Shown here: piece after piece, positions 54,305-63,804 of the stretch
How positions within the stretch are numbered: the stretch's first letter is position 1
How the letters are laid out: each line of letters opens with the position of its first letter
Assembly: GCA_017619355.1 (NCBI GenBank)
Contig: JAFZSO010000061.1
Location: 30,845 to 94,844 of the forward strand
Direction: 5' to 3'
Source of the DNA: Muribaculaceae bacterium
Lineage (GTDB): Bacteria; Bacteroidota; Bacteroidia; Bacteroidales; Muribaculaceae
DNA: 64,000 nucleotides
Position numbers and translations under genes: made by a program
The notes under the pieces: model-generated
Seen by the model: only the letters and a program-made list of their open reading frames with translations
The model's database searches: none
Told to the model about the DNA's origin: nothing

Positions 54305-55366
54305 TCAATGCCCCTTGTTGAGTTCCATTGACTTGAGTTGTGCCTGCTTGATGCTCTCAGGGTCTTTGGGGTCGAAACCATACTTCGAGGCAAGCGGAAT
54401 AATGACCTCGGTGCCTGGAGCAATGTTGTTCACATCCTTAATGCGGTCCTTGTTTTCTTCATAGATATACACATAGAAGAACTCATTGCCATAGTGATGG
54501 CGGGCAATCACTGTGAGTGGCCGCTTGGCGGTCACGGTGTCGCGTATCACGGGTATCTCCTTCTTGGGCTCTGCCGGCTGCGGCTTGCTTGCCTTGAAGA
54601 TAGCTGGCGTTGCCAGTTGAGTGCCGGCCGTGTCGGCAGTTACCGTCTCAGTCTTATTTGTTTCACTGCCAGTAAACACCCCTTTGGGGCCAAACAGTAT
54701 CCACAGCAGCGTAGTGAGTAACAAGGCGCCCAGCGCACCCACCACGATGCCCTTAAGCAGACTGCTCTTCGCCACCTTTCGCACATCGGCCTCATTCAAT
54801 GAGGGTGCTTGTGGTTCGGTTGGTTCAGAGGACTCAGAGGACTCAGAGGACTCGGAGGGCTCAGAGGGCTCGGAGGACTCGGAGGGCTCTGAAAGTGCAG
54901 CAGCTACAGGCTTCACAGGTTCCTCAACTACCGCCTCGGGTTCAAACTCTGGTTCTGGTTCTAGCTCCACAGTTGGAGCAGGGGTTTCAATAACAGGTTC
55001 TTCTGGAACAGGTTCCTCATCAAGAGCAGGAGTATCAGGAGCAGGCTCTATCTCAATGAGTTGCTGCAACTGTTCGGGGGTGATGTCGTCGCTCAACTCC
55101 AGGGGTGTGAATTGGGCGAAGGGCTGATTCACTGCCTCGGCTACCGCTTGAGCTGGTGTGAAATCAACATTCGGTTCATCGGCACCATTGCCCTCGCTCA
55201 ACACAAAGTTGCCCAGACTCTTGATTTCCACATTGTGGCCCTCAATGAGTTCCTGTGCCACCGTGGCAAACAATTCTTTCAAGAACAGTTCGCCCATGCG
55301 GTTGGTGGTCTGAGCCTTGGCAGCCACCTGTTCGGCAAGTTCTATGATTGTCAACTTCTTGTCCAT
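54305..55366 (-). CDS. HU-domain protein with membrane segment and LysM domain
   Basis: This 353-residue protein starts with an HU/IHF-type domain (residues 1-60: TIIELAEQVAAKAQT and HNVEIKSLGNFVLSEG). A Pro/Glu-rich linker follows (about 105-155), then a Ser/Glu/Pro repeat (159-185), one membrane segment (202-226, GIVVGALGALLLTTLLWILF) and a C-terminal LysM domain (about 275-325, RPLTVIARHHYGNEFFYVYIYEEN, IAPGTEVIIP). The layout would put DNA-binding in the cytoplasm and peptidoglycan binding outside. It sits 12 bp after a plain HU gene. Actual DNA contact is untested. Confidence 0.88.
   Translation of the reverse strand: MDKKLTIIELAEQVAAKAQTTNRMGELFLKELFATVAQELIEGHNVEIKSLGNFVLSEGNGADEPNVDFTPAQAVAEAVNQPFAQFTPLELSDDITPEQLQQLIEIEPAPDTPALDEEPVPEEPVIETPAPTVELEPEPEFEPEAVVEEPVKPVAAALSEPSESSEPSEPSESSESSESSEPTEPQAPSLNEADVRKVAKSSLLKGIVVGALGALLLTTLLWILFGPKGVFTGSETNKTETVTADTAGTQLATPAIFKASKPQPAEPKKEIPVIRDTVTAKRPLTVIARHHYGNEFFYVYIYEENKDRIKDVNNIAPGTEVIIPLASKYGFDPKDPESIKQAQLKSMELNKGH
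54825..54892. repeat. TCAGAGGAC/TCGGAGGGC tandem repeat within coding sequence
   Basis: About seven 9-bp units encode the SEPSESSEP tract of the HU-LysM protein. The unit resembles the noncoding TCGGAG repeat at 13071-13105. Being a multiple of three, its length can change without a frameshift. Confidence 0.75.
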
Positions 55367-55378
55367 AGTCGTTGTGCA

Positions 55379-55669
55379 TTAAGAGGGGTTCAACTCGTTT
55401 TTCAAACGGTTCTTCAGCACATGACTCATGGTGAAGTTCAGTTGCACCTTGGGGGGCATGAGTGTGCGGCGGCCTGTTTCGCTATCGGTCACCACACATT
55501 CGTTCACTTTCTCGCCCGTGAAAGTGCCGAAACCCGGCACTGCAATGCTGTCAAGTTCGCCGCAACGCTCTGCCAAAACGGCTGCCAATGCATCGAGCAG
55601 ACGGTTCACGTCGGTGCGGTTTCGTCCCAACTTCTGGGTGAGATGCGAGAGGAGTTGTCTGTTATCCAT
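55379..55669 (-). CDS. HU-family DNA-binding protein
   Basis: This 96-residue protein is close to the typical 90 residues of HU/IHF. It shows the N-terminal helix pair (QLLSHLTQKLGRNRTDVNRLLDAL), the strand turn AVPGFGTFTGEKV and a short beta arm region with RRTLMPPKVQLNF. It lies between thiL (43 bp upstream) and the HU-LysM gene and is probably co-transcribed with both. Confidence 0.92.
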   Translation of the reverse strand: MDNRQLLSHLTQKLGRNRTDVNRLLDALAAVLAERCGELDSIAVPGFGTFTGEKVNECVVTDSETGRRTLMPPKVQLNFTMSHVLKNRLKNELNPS

Positions 55670-55712
55670 CGTTTTCTTCAGTTTCTTGTTTCATACATGC
55701 GGCAAAGAGCCA

Positions 55713-56750
55713 TCATTGTTTGTCGAAGGCATTCCAGCCCTGTGCCTTGAGCGGCAGTTCATTGTCGTCGCGGGTTACAAGGCAGGCGCCCAACTCGGGC
55801 TTGGTAATGCGACCGATGAGGCGTGCGGTCTTCATTTGCTGCACCTTCTCATGGTCGGTGAGCGGAACGGTGAAGAGCAGTTCATAGTCTTCTCCGCCGT
55901 TCATAGCCGCCGTCACAAGGTTCATATTCAATTCCTCGGCCATGATTGCCGTCTGGTAGTCGATGGGAATGCGGTCTTCATAGATGCGGCATCCCACATT
56001 GCTTGCCTTGCAGATGTGCAGCAGTTCGCTCGAAAGCCCATCGCTCACATCCATCATGGCGGTGGGCTGGATGCCCAGTTCGCGCAATTCGGCAATCACA
56101 TCGCGGCGCGCTTCGGGCTTCAACTGGCGTTCGAGCAAATACTCCTTGCCAGCAAAGTCGGGCTGGAAATCGGGGTCGTCTTTTCCCACCATCCGCTCAC
56201 GTTCCAGCAGTTGCAGACCCATGTAGGCGGCACCCAAGTCGCCGCTCACGCACACCAGATTGGTGTCGGTCGCACCGCTGCGATACACGATTTTGCCTTC
56301 CTCGCCCTCACCAATGCAAGTGATGGAGATGAGCAATCCAGTAACCGAGGCACTCGTGTCACCCCCCACCAGGTCCACACCATATTGCTCGCATGCCAAA
56401 CGGATGCCAGCATAGAGCTCGTCGATGTGCTCAATGGTGAACCGCTTGGAGATGCCCAGCGACACGGTTATCTGCCGTGGTGTGCCGTTCATCGCATAGA
56501 TGTCGCTGAAGTTCACCACCGCAGCTTTGTAACCCAAGTGCTTCAGGGGCACATAGGTCAGGTCGAAGTGTATGCCCTCGAGCAGCAAGTCGGTTGTCAC
56601 AAGTGTTTTTTTGTCGCCATAGTCAAGCACTGCGCAATCGTCGCCCACAGCCACCTGCGTAGAAGCGTTTTTGATGGGAAGGTCTTTAGTCAACCTGTCG
56701 ATGAGACCAAACTCACCGATGGTGGAGATTTCAGTTTCGTTGATAGGCAT
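55713..56750 (-). CDS. thiL: Thiamine-monophosphate kinase
   Basis: This enzyme of about 345 residues makes thiamine diphosphate from thiamine monophosphate and ATP. The start is set at 56750 (MPINETEISTIGEFGLI), where the family usually begins. Motifs include VGDDCAVLDYG (metal and ATP binding), NFSDIYAMNGTP and VGGDTSAS, then the late MDVSDGLSSELLHI. It lies 10 bp after the purine nucleoside phosphorylase gene. Confidence 0.95.
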   Translation of the reverse strand: MPINETEISTIGEFGLIDRLTKDLPIKNASTQVAVGDDCAVLDYGDKKTLVTTDLLLEGIHFDLTYVPLKHLGYKAAVVNFSDIYAMNGTPRQITVSLGISKRFTIEHIDELYAGIRLACEQYGVDLVGGDTSASVTGLLISITCIGEGEEGKIVYRSGATDTNLVCVSGDLGAAYMGLQLLERERMVGKDDPDFQPDFAGKEYLLERQLKPEARRDVIAELRELGIQPTAMMDVSDGLSSELLHICKASNVGCRIYEDRIPIDYQTAIMAEELNMNLVTAAMNGGEDYELLFTVPLTDHEKVQQMKTARLIGRITKPELGACLVTRDDNELPLKAQGWNAFDKQ

Positions 56751-56760
56751 TTTGCTGGCT

Positions 56761-57603
56761 TTAGAGTTCCTCAAACTGGTTAATGATTTCCTGCATCACA
56801 TGACTCATGATGGGTTCGGCCATGGCTGCAGCCTTCTGCACCTCCTCGTGCGACACATCCACAAAGATACCCTCGCCGCCCAAGTCGGTGATCACGCTCA
56901 TGCCAAACACTTCCATGCCACCATGGCGTGCCACAATCACTTCGGGCACAGTGCTCATGCCCACGGCATCACCGCCTATGCGGTAGAAGAAGCGATACTC
57001 GCTCGGCGTCTCGAAGGTGGGGCCTTGTGTGCCCACATACACACCCTCCATGAGGCGGATGTTCTCGTTTTTGGCAATCTCGCGGGCCTTCTCGATGAGA
57101 CGGCGACTGTAGGCCTCGTTCATGGCGGGGAAGCGCGGGCCCAGTTCCGAGTGATTCACACCACGAAGCGGGTGGTCGGGGAACAGGTTGATGTGGTCGG
57201 TGATAATCATCAGGTCACCCACCTTGAACTCGGGATTCATGCCACCGGCAGCATTCGACACAAAGAGCGTCTTCACGCCCAGCGCCTTCATCACGCGCAC
57301 CGGGAAGGTGGCCTGCTTCATGCTATAGCCCTCATAGTAGTTGAAACGGCCTTGCATGGCCATGATGTATTTGCTGCCCAAATTACCGAAAATCAGACGG
57401 CCAGAATGACCCTCGACCGTCGATACAGGAAAGTTAGGTATCTCTTTGTAGGGAATCGATTCCTTGATGTCGATATGAGTCACCAGTTCGCCCAGTCCGG
57501 TACCCAGGATAATAGCGGTCTTTGGCATTTCGCCGCCCACACGGTTCTGGATCCATCGGGCTGTTTCTTGAATCATTTCAAGCCAGTTTACGTCTTTTTT
57601 CAT
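56761..57603 (-). CDS. punA: Purine-nucleoside phosphorylase
   Basis: This 280-residue enzyme splits purine nucleosides with phosphate to base and ribose 1-phosphate. It carries the class I/trimeric motifs GTGLGELV, VEGHSGRLIFG (phosphate-binding HSGR) and NAAGGMNPEF, and a C-terminal SHEEV. Length is typical. It sits between lpxK and thiL in a minus-strand run, with a gap of 51 bp upstream. Confidence 0.94.
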   Translation of the reverse strand: MKKDVNWLEMIQETARWIQNRVGGEMPKTAIILGTGLGELVTHIDIKESIPYKEIPNFPVSTVEGHSGRLIFGNLGSKYIMAMQGRFNYYEGYSMKQATFPVRVMKALGVKTLFVSNAAGGMNPEFKVGDLMIITDHINLFPDHPLRGVNHSELGPRFPAMNEAYSRRLIEKAREIAKNENIRLMEGVYVGTQGPTFETPSEYRFFYRIGGDAVGMSTVPEVIVARHGGMEVFGMSVITDLGGEGIFVDVSHEEVQKAAAMAEPIMSHVMQEIINQFEEL

Positions 57604-57654
57604 AGCGAGTATGTGTTTTTTTAGTTAACTTGATAAGCGAGAAGGCTGCCACCA

Positions 57655-58776
57655 TCACGCATTGATGCGCTTCACCAGTGTGGGGATAAAGTCGTGATCG
57701 TCGTTGTTGTTCAGGAATCCCACTTTGATGGGTATGTAATAGATATATTCACGCATCTCAATCGGGAAATAGGGGTTGTTCAGGATGCGCACAGCATCCT
57801 TCTCGGTGGTGATGATGAACTTCCTGCGGCCCTCGAGTTCATTGAACACCTTGAAGATGTAGCGGAAGTCATCGCGCGTGTAGTCGTGATGGTCGTCATA
57901 GTGAATCACCTTCACCTTGCACTGAAACTGACGCAGATACACCACAAAGGGCCGCTGATTGGCGATACCTGTCAAGCCCAGAATCAGGTCATCGGGCTGC
58001 AACCAGGTCAGGCTCGTAAGCAACTGGTTCTTGATGGGGAACACCGGCACGGGATTGGCATAGCGCACATTGGAGTAGAACAGGTCTTGAGCCGGGAACA
58101 GTTCAAGCTTGTCCTTCACCAGTTTCACCTCAATAGGCTTGATGTCGCTCGGGCATTTGGTCACCACCACCATATCGGCTTTCAGAATGTGATCGTAGGG
58201 TTCACGCAGTGTGCCCAGAGGCATCAGCTTGTCGTTATAAGGGGGCCGGTTGTAGTCGACCAGCACAATGTTCACCTTGGGTTTCACATAGCGGTGCTGG
58301 AAGGCGTCGTCGAGCACAAACAGGTTGATGTCGGGGTTCACCTTCAGCATCTCCTTGATGCCCTTGCGGCGGCTCTCGCACACAGCCAGTGTAATCAGTC
58401 CATTGAATTTCCTGTAAATCTGATAGGGTTCATCGCCCAAGTCCTTCGATGTGAGCGTGTCGCGAGCCATGATGAAACCTTTAGTCTTGCGCTTATAGCC
58501 ACGACTCAGCACGCCTATGTTATACTGCTGACACAAAGCCTCAACGATATACTCCACATGCGGTGTCTTGCCAGTGCCACCCACCGTGATGTTGCCCACG
58601 CTCACCACCGGCACATCAAAGCTCTCCTGTTTCAGGATGCCCAGATTGAAGGCCGTGTTGCGCAGCCACACACCTGCACCGTAGAACCATGAGAAGGGAG
58701 TAAGTATCCCGTTCATGATGCTCTTGCGCTGCTGGCGGTTCAATATTTTAGAAAAATCAAATCTTTTCTGGCTCAT
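57655..58776 (-). CDS. lpxK: Tetraacyldisaccharide 4'-kinase
   Basis: This 373-residue enzyme phosphorylates the 4' position of the lipid A precursor at the inner membrane. Its P-loop GGTGKT is at residues 66-71 within SVGNITVGGTGKTPHVEY, the usual LpxK block, after a short membrane-associated N-terminus (ILTPFSWFYGAGVWLRN). Late motifs include LGLTGIANQRPF and TTEKDAVRI. It confirms a lipid A-making Gram-negative host. It starts 52 bp after sppA. Confidence 0.95.
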   Translation of the reverse strand: MSQKRFDFSKILNRQQRKSIMNGILTPFSWFYGAGVWLRNTAFNLGILKQESFDVPVVSVGNITVGGTGKTPHVEYIVEALCQQYNIGVLSRGYKRKTKGFIMARDTLTSKDLGDEPYQIYRKFNGLITLAVCESRRKGIKEMLKVNPDINLFVLDDAFQHRYVKPKVNIVLVDYNRPPYNDKLMPLGTLREPYDHILKADMVVVTKCPSDIKPIEVKLVKDKLELFPAQDLFYSNVRYANPVPVFPIKNQLLTSLTWLQPDDLILGLTGIANQRPFVVYLRQFQCKVKVIHYDDHHDYTRDDFRYIFKVFNELEGRRKFIITTEKDAVRILNNPYFPIEMREYIYYIPIKVGFLNNNDDHDFIPTLVKRINA

Positions 58777-58828
58777 GTGGCAGTTGTGAATCTATCTGTT
58801 GGGTTTTGGTATTCCTTTCTATTGGGAG

Positions 58829-60601
58829 TTATTTGATTTCAGAATACTCCATCAGGCACAGCACATGCCGACGGTTCAGGATGGCCTGCAACTGATGGTA
58901 GTACTCATAGAACACACCCATCTCCTCTTTGAGCCTCGTCTCCACCTTCATCGAAGCAAACGATGTGAGCATGGTGCGCCAGTTCATCTCAATGGCGGGT
59001 GCGGTTATCACGCCAAAATTGTCGGGACTGAGTCCGGCCTTCTGTGCCACCCAGGCAATGGCATCGTCAAGCGAACCGTAGGCGTCAATCAGCTTGCGTT
59101 CCATTGCGCTCTTGGCATCCCACACACGGCCCTCGGCTATCTTCTTGATGCTGTCCTGAGGCAAGTGACGGCCATCGGCACAGCGCTTGGTAAACAGTTC
59201 GTAGGTCTGGTTCACATAGTTCTGCATGGCTGCCAGCTGCATGGGAGTGAACTTCTTCGACAGCAAGCCCATTGAAGCCATCTCGCCATTTTTGTTGGTC
59301 TTCACCACACTCACATTCACGCCCAGCTTGTTCTGCACCAGTTCCTCAAAGCAGGGTATCACGCCAAACACACCTATGCTGCCGGTGATGGTGGTGCTGT
59401 CGGCAAAGATGCGGTCGGCTCCGCACGATATGTAGTAGCCACCCGATGCGGCATAGTCGCCCATCGACACGGCCAGGGGTCGTCCGGTTTTCTTGAACCG
59501 TTCGAGAACTTCCCAAATCTGTTCAGAACCAAAGGCGCTACCACCAGGTGAATTGACACGGAACACCATGCCCTTCACGTCATCGTCCTTCATGAGATTC
59601 TCTACGGTCTCTATGATCTTCTCAGAGTCGATGCCGCCGCTGCCACCATCGATCTCACCCACGGCATACACCACGGCAATGTCACCGTCGCCGCCTTTCT
59701 TGTATTCATAGTTCGAAGCAAGGGCACTGATGCTCACCAGACGCAAATCGTCGTCTTCGTCCAAGCCGCACAACTGCTTCAGACGGCTGTCGAGTTCATG
59801 CCTGTAGCAAGTACGGTCAATCAGGTGGTTGGCTATGAGTTTGTCGGTCGTCATGGTAAGCAGCACGCTGTCGGCAAGGGCGTTGAATGAACTCAACGAC
59901 AACTTGCGGCACGCGGCCATCTCGCTGGCCATGGTAGTCCAGATGTTACCCAAGTACAGTTCCTGCTGTTCACGGTTGGCGGGGCTGATGCTGTCGAGCA
60001 TATAGGGCTCAACGGCACTCTTATAGGTACCTACACGCACCACCTGCATCTCCACTCCCACCTTGTCGAGCAGTTTCTTGAAGTAGGGAGTGACCGATGC
60101 CAAACCATGCACATCGACAAGGCCGATGGGGTTCAACAGAACGCTGTCGGCAATCGAGGCCACATAGTAGTCGGCCTGTTCATAGCCCTCGTTGGCATAG
60201 GCATACACAAATTTGCCGCTTTTCTTGAAATCACGCACGGCCTGACGCACCTGGCGCAGTGTGGCGGGGGCTGCACTCACGCCATTGCACTCGATGAGCA
60301 CACCCTCGATGCGGTCATCAGTCTTAGCCACGTCTAGAGCCTGAAGGGTTTCCTCAAGGCTCATGTAGGTCATGCCACCGCCCTGTATCAGGTCCATGAC
60401 TCCCAGTTGCTCCTCGCCGGCACGCTCTTCAATTACGCCCTCAAGGCACAGATGCAGCACCGACTTGTCGGTTACCTTGTGGCCTTTACCCATGTTCATC
60501 ATGGCCACACTCAGCAACACGGCAGTCAGCATAAACACCATTAATGCCAGAAATGCGCCCACGAACGAGCCACAAACTATCAATATAAAACGCTTTAACA
60601 T
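58829..60601 (-). CDS. sppA: Signal peptide peptidase SppA, 67K type
   Basis: This 590-residue membrane protease cleaves leftover signal peptides. One N-terminal membrane segment (about 8-33) is followed by two tandem S49 domains. The catalytic Lys194 lies in VGTYKSAVEPY and the nucleophile Ser386 in GDYAASGGYYIS, with the expected NSPGGSAFGS upstream. It heads the minus-strand run sppA-lpxK-punA-thiL-HU-HU/LysM. Confidence 0.95.
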   Translation of the reverse strand: MLKRFILIVCGSFVGAFLALMVFMLTAVLLSVAMMNMGKGHKVTDKSVLHLCLEGVIEERAGEEQLGVMDLIQGGGMTYMSLEETLQALDVAKTDDRIEGVLIECNGVSAAPATLRQVRQAVRDFKKSGKFVYAYANEGYEQADYYVASIADSVLLNPIGLVDVHGLASVTPYFKKLLDKVGVEMQVVRVGTYKSAVEPYMLDSISPANREQQELYLGNIWTTMASEMAACRKLSLSSFNALADSVLLTMTTDKLIANHLIDRTCYRHELDSRLKQLCGLDEDDDLRLVSISALASNYEYKKGGDGDIAVVYAVGEIDGGSGGIDSEKIIETVENLMKDDDVKGMVFRVNSPGGSAFGSEQIWEVLERFKKTGRPLAVSMGDYAASGGYYISCGADRIFADSTTITGSIGVFGVIPCFEELVQNKLGVNVSVVKTNKNGEMASMGLLSKKFTPMQLAAMQNYVNQTYELFTKRCADGRHLPQDSIKKIAEGRVWDAKSAMERKLIDAYGSLDDAIAWVAQKAGLSPDNFGVITAPAIEMNWRTMLTSFASMKVETRLKEEMGVFYEYYHQLQAILNRRHVLCLMEYSEIK

Positions 60602-60635
60602 ATCGTTCTAGTTTAGCTTCTTTCTATCAAATTTA

Positions 60636-60643
60636 CAAAATTA
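60636..60643 (-). promoter_or_regulatory. Candidate -7 element of sppA
   Basis: The minus strand reads TAATTTTG 35 bp upstream of the sppA start. TAAATTTG directly beside it (60628-60635) is an alternative. No TTTG at the usual distance. Confidence 0.35.
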
Positions 60644-60736
60644 ATCATTTATTTCATATTTAGACTACATTTTCCAAGAAATAATTCAATTATTCATTTT
60701 ATGGGAAATGTTTTTCAGTTTTTTCTATGATTTTAC

Positions 60737-60744
60737 TATTTTTG
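60737..60744 (+). promoter_or_regulatory. Candidate -7 element of the gene at 60810
   Basis: TATTTTTG matches the consensus and lies 66 bp upstream of the start. The -33 region is T-rich but lacks a clean TTG. Confidence 0.4.
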
Positions 60745-60809
60745 TAATTTGAAATATACATCACTTCGGTTTAATGCCGATATGAGTTTAACTGCAACTC
60801 TTAAGAAAT

Positions 60810-61325
60810 ATGACTGTGGCAACTATCATCTATATTTTGTTTCTGGTAGCTGGACTCGCGCTGCTGGCTTTCATGCTGGGTGCCGACCTGCTGCAGATGG
60901 AAAAACTTGACTTCGACAATCAGCGCTTCTACGACTGGCTCACCAACAACGACGAGTATCTCACTGTCAAGCGCATCTTGGCACTGGTCATTTTCATTGC
61001 CTCAGTAACCACCATGGCCATCGACTCCCCATTCGTTGTGGCGGCACTGGCACTGGGACTGGCGGCACTGGCCGTTGCCCTGGGCAAGAAGACCCCTGTC
61101 AAACCCGTGCTGCAGAATCCCCGAACCAAGCGCCTAATGAGCATCGTGCTCGCTTTCATGCTCATCGTCATCATGGTGGTAACATTCACTGCCGGACTCT
61201 ACTATGCAGGCGTTACAGCCGTCTTCTTCGCCACATTCTCTTATGCTTTCACCTTAGCATTCAACTGGTTGCTCGGTCCTGTTGAAAAACGGCTTGGCAA
61301 CAACAGTCCTGAAGACGACGCCTGA
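60810..61325 (+). CDS. Four-span inner-membrane protein of unknown function
   Basis: This 171-residue protein has hydrophobic segments near residues 3-22, 48-66, 70-88 and 108-150 (the last probably two), and an acidic charged end. I do not recognise a family. It is divergent from sppA and lies 41 bp before the heparinase-like gene on the same strand, so the two may be co-transcribed. Confidence 0.75.
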   Translation: MTVATIIYILFLVAGLALLAFMLGADLLQMEKLDFDNQRFYDWLTNNDEYLTVKRILALVIFIASVTTMAIDSPFVVAALALGLAALAVALGKKTPVKPVLQNPRTKRLMSIVLAFMLIVIMVVTFTAGLYYAGVTAVFFATFSYAFTLAFNWLLGPVEKRLGNNSPEDDA

Positions 61326-61366
61326 ACACCCTCTCATTTCCATTCACTATTCACAGCACACATCTC

Positions 61367-63223
61367 ATGAAAACAAGTCGATTTCTCCTCACTGCCTCCC
61401 TGGCAATTCTCCTCATAGTGGGCAGCACAGCAACCGCCTCGGCTCAATATCAGTCACAGGTCTCGACCAATGTCAAACTCCCCTCCCACCCCAGGCTCCT
61501 CATGCTCAAAGGCGAGGAAAAGCCTCTGCTCAACAACATCCAGAACGACCGCACCTGGAGCAGTGTGCAGGCTTTACTGGGCATAGAGGCCGAGAAAATC
61601 ATCCAAATGGAGCCCAAAGAGCGGGTTCTTTCGGGTAGGCGACTGCTCTCTGTCTCACGCGAATACCTGCGCCGCCTCTTCATCATGAGCTACATTTATC
61701 GCACCACAGGCAACGAAGAGGTGCTGCGAGGCCTCAAGAAAGAGGTGCTGGCGGCTTGCGACTTCAGCGACTGGAATCCGTCGCACTTCCTGGATGTGGC
61801 CGAGATGACCCTGGGTGTGGCCATCGCCTACGACTGGATCTACGACAAACTGAGCAAAAACGAGCGCAAAAAAATACGCAACGCCATCATCAATAAGGGA
61901 CTCAAGCCTTCTTTTGATCCGCAATACGAGAAATCGTTCAACAAGATGTCGAACAACTGGAACCCCGTGTGCCATGCCGGCATGGTATATGGCGCACTCG
62001 CCGTGTGGGAAGACGACCGCAACCTGGCGGCGAGCGTAGTCAACCGTGCCATCCAGAATGTGCCCATTGCCATGAAGGAGTATGCCCCCGATGGAGTTTA
62101 TCCTGAGGGTGTCATGTACTGGGAATACGGCACCGACTTCACCGTGCTCTTCATCGAAGCTCTGCAGAAAGCCCTCGGCACTGACTATGGACTTAGCCAA
62201 TCGCCAGGATTCATGAACTCGGGCCAGTATCACCTGCACATGTTCACCCCCACCCTCAATCCGTTCAATTACAGCGACAACGACCAGACTGCGGCTATCA
62301 TGCCCGTCAAGTTCTGGTTCTTCAAGCACACCGGCGACACCACCCTGCTCTACAACGATATCAAAATCATCAAGCAGCGCACCCCATCGCACCTCAGGAG
62401 CAATCGACTGGCTCCCACCATTCTGCTGTGGGGTTCTTCAGTACCCACCAAGCAGGTTCCAGCACCCACGCAGCTCATGTGGATGGGTGGCGGCAGCAAT
62501 CCCGTCGCCGCCATGCGCACCTCCTGGACCGACCGCAATGCCCTCTTTCTGGGCGTGAAGCTCGGCAGACCTTCTGTCTCACACGGACACATGGATGCCG
62601 GCAGTTTCATCATCGAGTCGCAAGGCGTCACGTGGGCGGCCGATATGGGCATCGAGAACTATTATACCCTCGAGAAAAAGAAAGTGAATGTTTGGAACTT
62701 CTCGCAAAGCTCCACCCGATGGGACATTTACCGCTATAACGCCAATAACCACAATCTCGTCACCTTTAACCAGGCCAAGCAAGTGGTGTCGGGCACTGCA
62801 ACCATCGTCGACTCGGGCAACGACCCCATGAACATGTGGCTCATGGCTAACCTCAAACCCGTCTATGGCAACCAGATTCATTCCTACACGCGATCTTATG
62901 CCCTCAAGGACATGAGCCAAGTGGTTATCACCGACCACATCACGACCGACGATGCCACCATCATGACCTGGAACCTCATCACTAAAGCCACCGCCACACG
63001 CGTCAGCGACAAGGAGGTGCTCCTCGAGTCAGGCAAGAAATCGATGCGGCTCAAGATGGACTTCGACGCACCCGTCACCTGCGAGATAAGCGATGCCACA
63101 CCGCCCACCGACTACGAGTACAAGAACAAGGGTTTCCAGACCGTACGCTTCACCAGCAAACTCAAACCCAACACTACCTACACCATTACCACCACTTTTG
63201 CCCACGATCCCACCCCTGAGTAA
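61367..63223 (+). CDS. Secreted heparinase II/III-family polysaccharide lyase
   Basis: This 618-residue protein has a signal peptide (about 1-27, ending ASAQ). The N-terminal half is an alpha toroid (MTLGVAIAYDWIYDKLS, NNWNPVCHAGMVYGALAVWEDD, EGVMYWEYGTDF), and the C-terminal half a beta sandwich starting near VKLGRPSVSHGHMDAGSFIIESQG. The HGHxDxGSF block and the Tyr in MYWEYGT match catalytic positions of heparinase II and related lyases. The substrate is an acidic polysaccharide, not identifiable here, and no sus-type transporter genes are next to it. Confidence 0.9.
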   Translation: MKTSRFLLTASLAILLIVGSTATASAQYQSQVSTNVKLPSHPRLLMLKGEEKPLLNNIQNDRTWSSVQALLGIEAEKIIQMEPKERVLSGRRLLSVSREYLRRLFIMSYIYRTTGNEEVLRGLKKEVLAACDFSDWNPSHFLDVAEMTLGVAIAYDWIYDKLSKNERKKIRNAIINKGLKPSFDPQYEKSFNKMSNNWNPVCHAGMVYGALAVWEDDRNLAASVVNRAIQNVPIAMKEYAPDGVYPEGVMYWEYGTDFTVLFIEALQKALGTDYGLSQSPGFMNSGQYHLHMFTPTLNPFNYSDNDQTAAIMPVKFWFFKHTGDTTLLYNDIKIIKQRTPSHLRSNRLAPTILLWGSSVPTKQVPAPTQLMWMGGGSNPVAAMRTSWTDRNALFLGVKLGRPSVSHGHMDAGSFIIESQGVTWAADMGIENYYTLEKKKVNVWNFSQSSTRWDIYRYNANNHNLVTFNQAKQVVSGTATIVDSGNDPMNMWLMANLKPVYGNQIHSYTRSYALKDMSQVVITDHITTDDATIMTWNLITKATATRVSDKEVLLESGKKSMRLKMDFDAPVTCEISDATPPTDYEYKNKGFQTVRFTSKLKPNTTYTITTTFAHDPTPE

Positions 63224-63285
63224 GCCCCGTCATTTGGAACGATTTTTGCTATGTTACTGAACATAACATAAAAACAGTAACAACT

Positions 63286-63582
63286 ATGAACAATTTTCAG
63301 CAACTTATCTCAGGCGATAAGCCCGTACTGGTCGACTTCTATGCCACCTGGTGCGGACCGTGCAAAATGATGCACCCCATTCTCGAAGACGTGAAAACCA
63401 AGGTGGGCGACAGCGCCACCCTCATCAAGATCGACGTGGAACAAGCCGAAGAACTTGCCATGCAGTATCGCATTCAGGCAGTTCCTACCCTCATGATTTT
63501 CAAGAACGGTGAGATGGTGTGGCGCGGTGCCGGTGTCCAGGATGCCGCCACCCTCACCGCAACTCTCCAGCAATTTACTTGA
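63286..63582 (+). CDS. trxA: Thioredoxin
   Basis: This 98-residue cytoplasmic thioredoxin has the active site WCGPC at residues 22-26 and the cis-proline loop in QAVPTLMIF. It is slightly short but complete. Its reductase is encoded at 12100. A 6-bp inverted repeat (TATGTT/AACATA) lies in the 62-bp gap upstream. Confidence 0.95.
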   Translation: MNNFQQLISGDKPVLVDFYATWCGPCKMMHPILEDVKTKVGDSATLIKIDVEQAEELAMQYRIQAVPTLMIFKNGEMVWRGAGVQDAATLTATLQQFT

Positions 63583-63626
63583 TTTGTTTTTTATCACAGG
63601 GGTTTTTCATTCACTGGTCATTTATT

Positions 63627-63658
63627 TTTGGTCAAGTGACGAAAAAGTATTAACTTTG
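63627..63658 (+). promoter_or_regulatory. Promoter of tRNA-Arg
   Basis: TTTG (63627-63630) and TAACTTTG (63651-63658) are 20 bp apart, a full consensus match about 70 bp before the tRNA. Confidence 0.75.
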
Positions 63659-63729
63659 CAACGCTTTTTCAGAAAGATGCTTGGTTTGGAGAGTTATCTG
63701 TCACGATAACAGTCAAATGCAAGGAATCT

Positions 63730-63803
63730 GGTTCCGTAGCTCAGCTGGATAGAGCAACAGCCTTCTAAGCTGTGGGTCCCGGGTTCGAATCCCGGCGGAA
63801 TCA
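63730..63803 (+). tRNA. tRNA-Arg (anticodon TCT)
   Basis: A 74-base cloverleaf is complete: acceptor GGTTCCG with CGGAATC (one G-T pair), D arm around GCTCAGCTGGATAGAGC, anticodon stem CAGCC-TTCTAAG-with TCT in the loop, and T arm CCGGGTTCGAATCCCGG. CCA is not encoded. The strand opposite shows a spurious frame that often arises antisense to such tRNAs. Confidence 0.97.
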
Positions 63804-63804
63804 C

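Noticed and set aside
55428-56783. A 451-residue open frame antisense to thiL
   Set aside because: Same reason; thiL and the HU gene account for the region. Long antisense frames are common in this window because of base composition.
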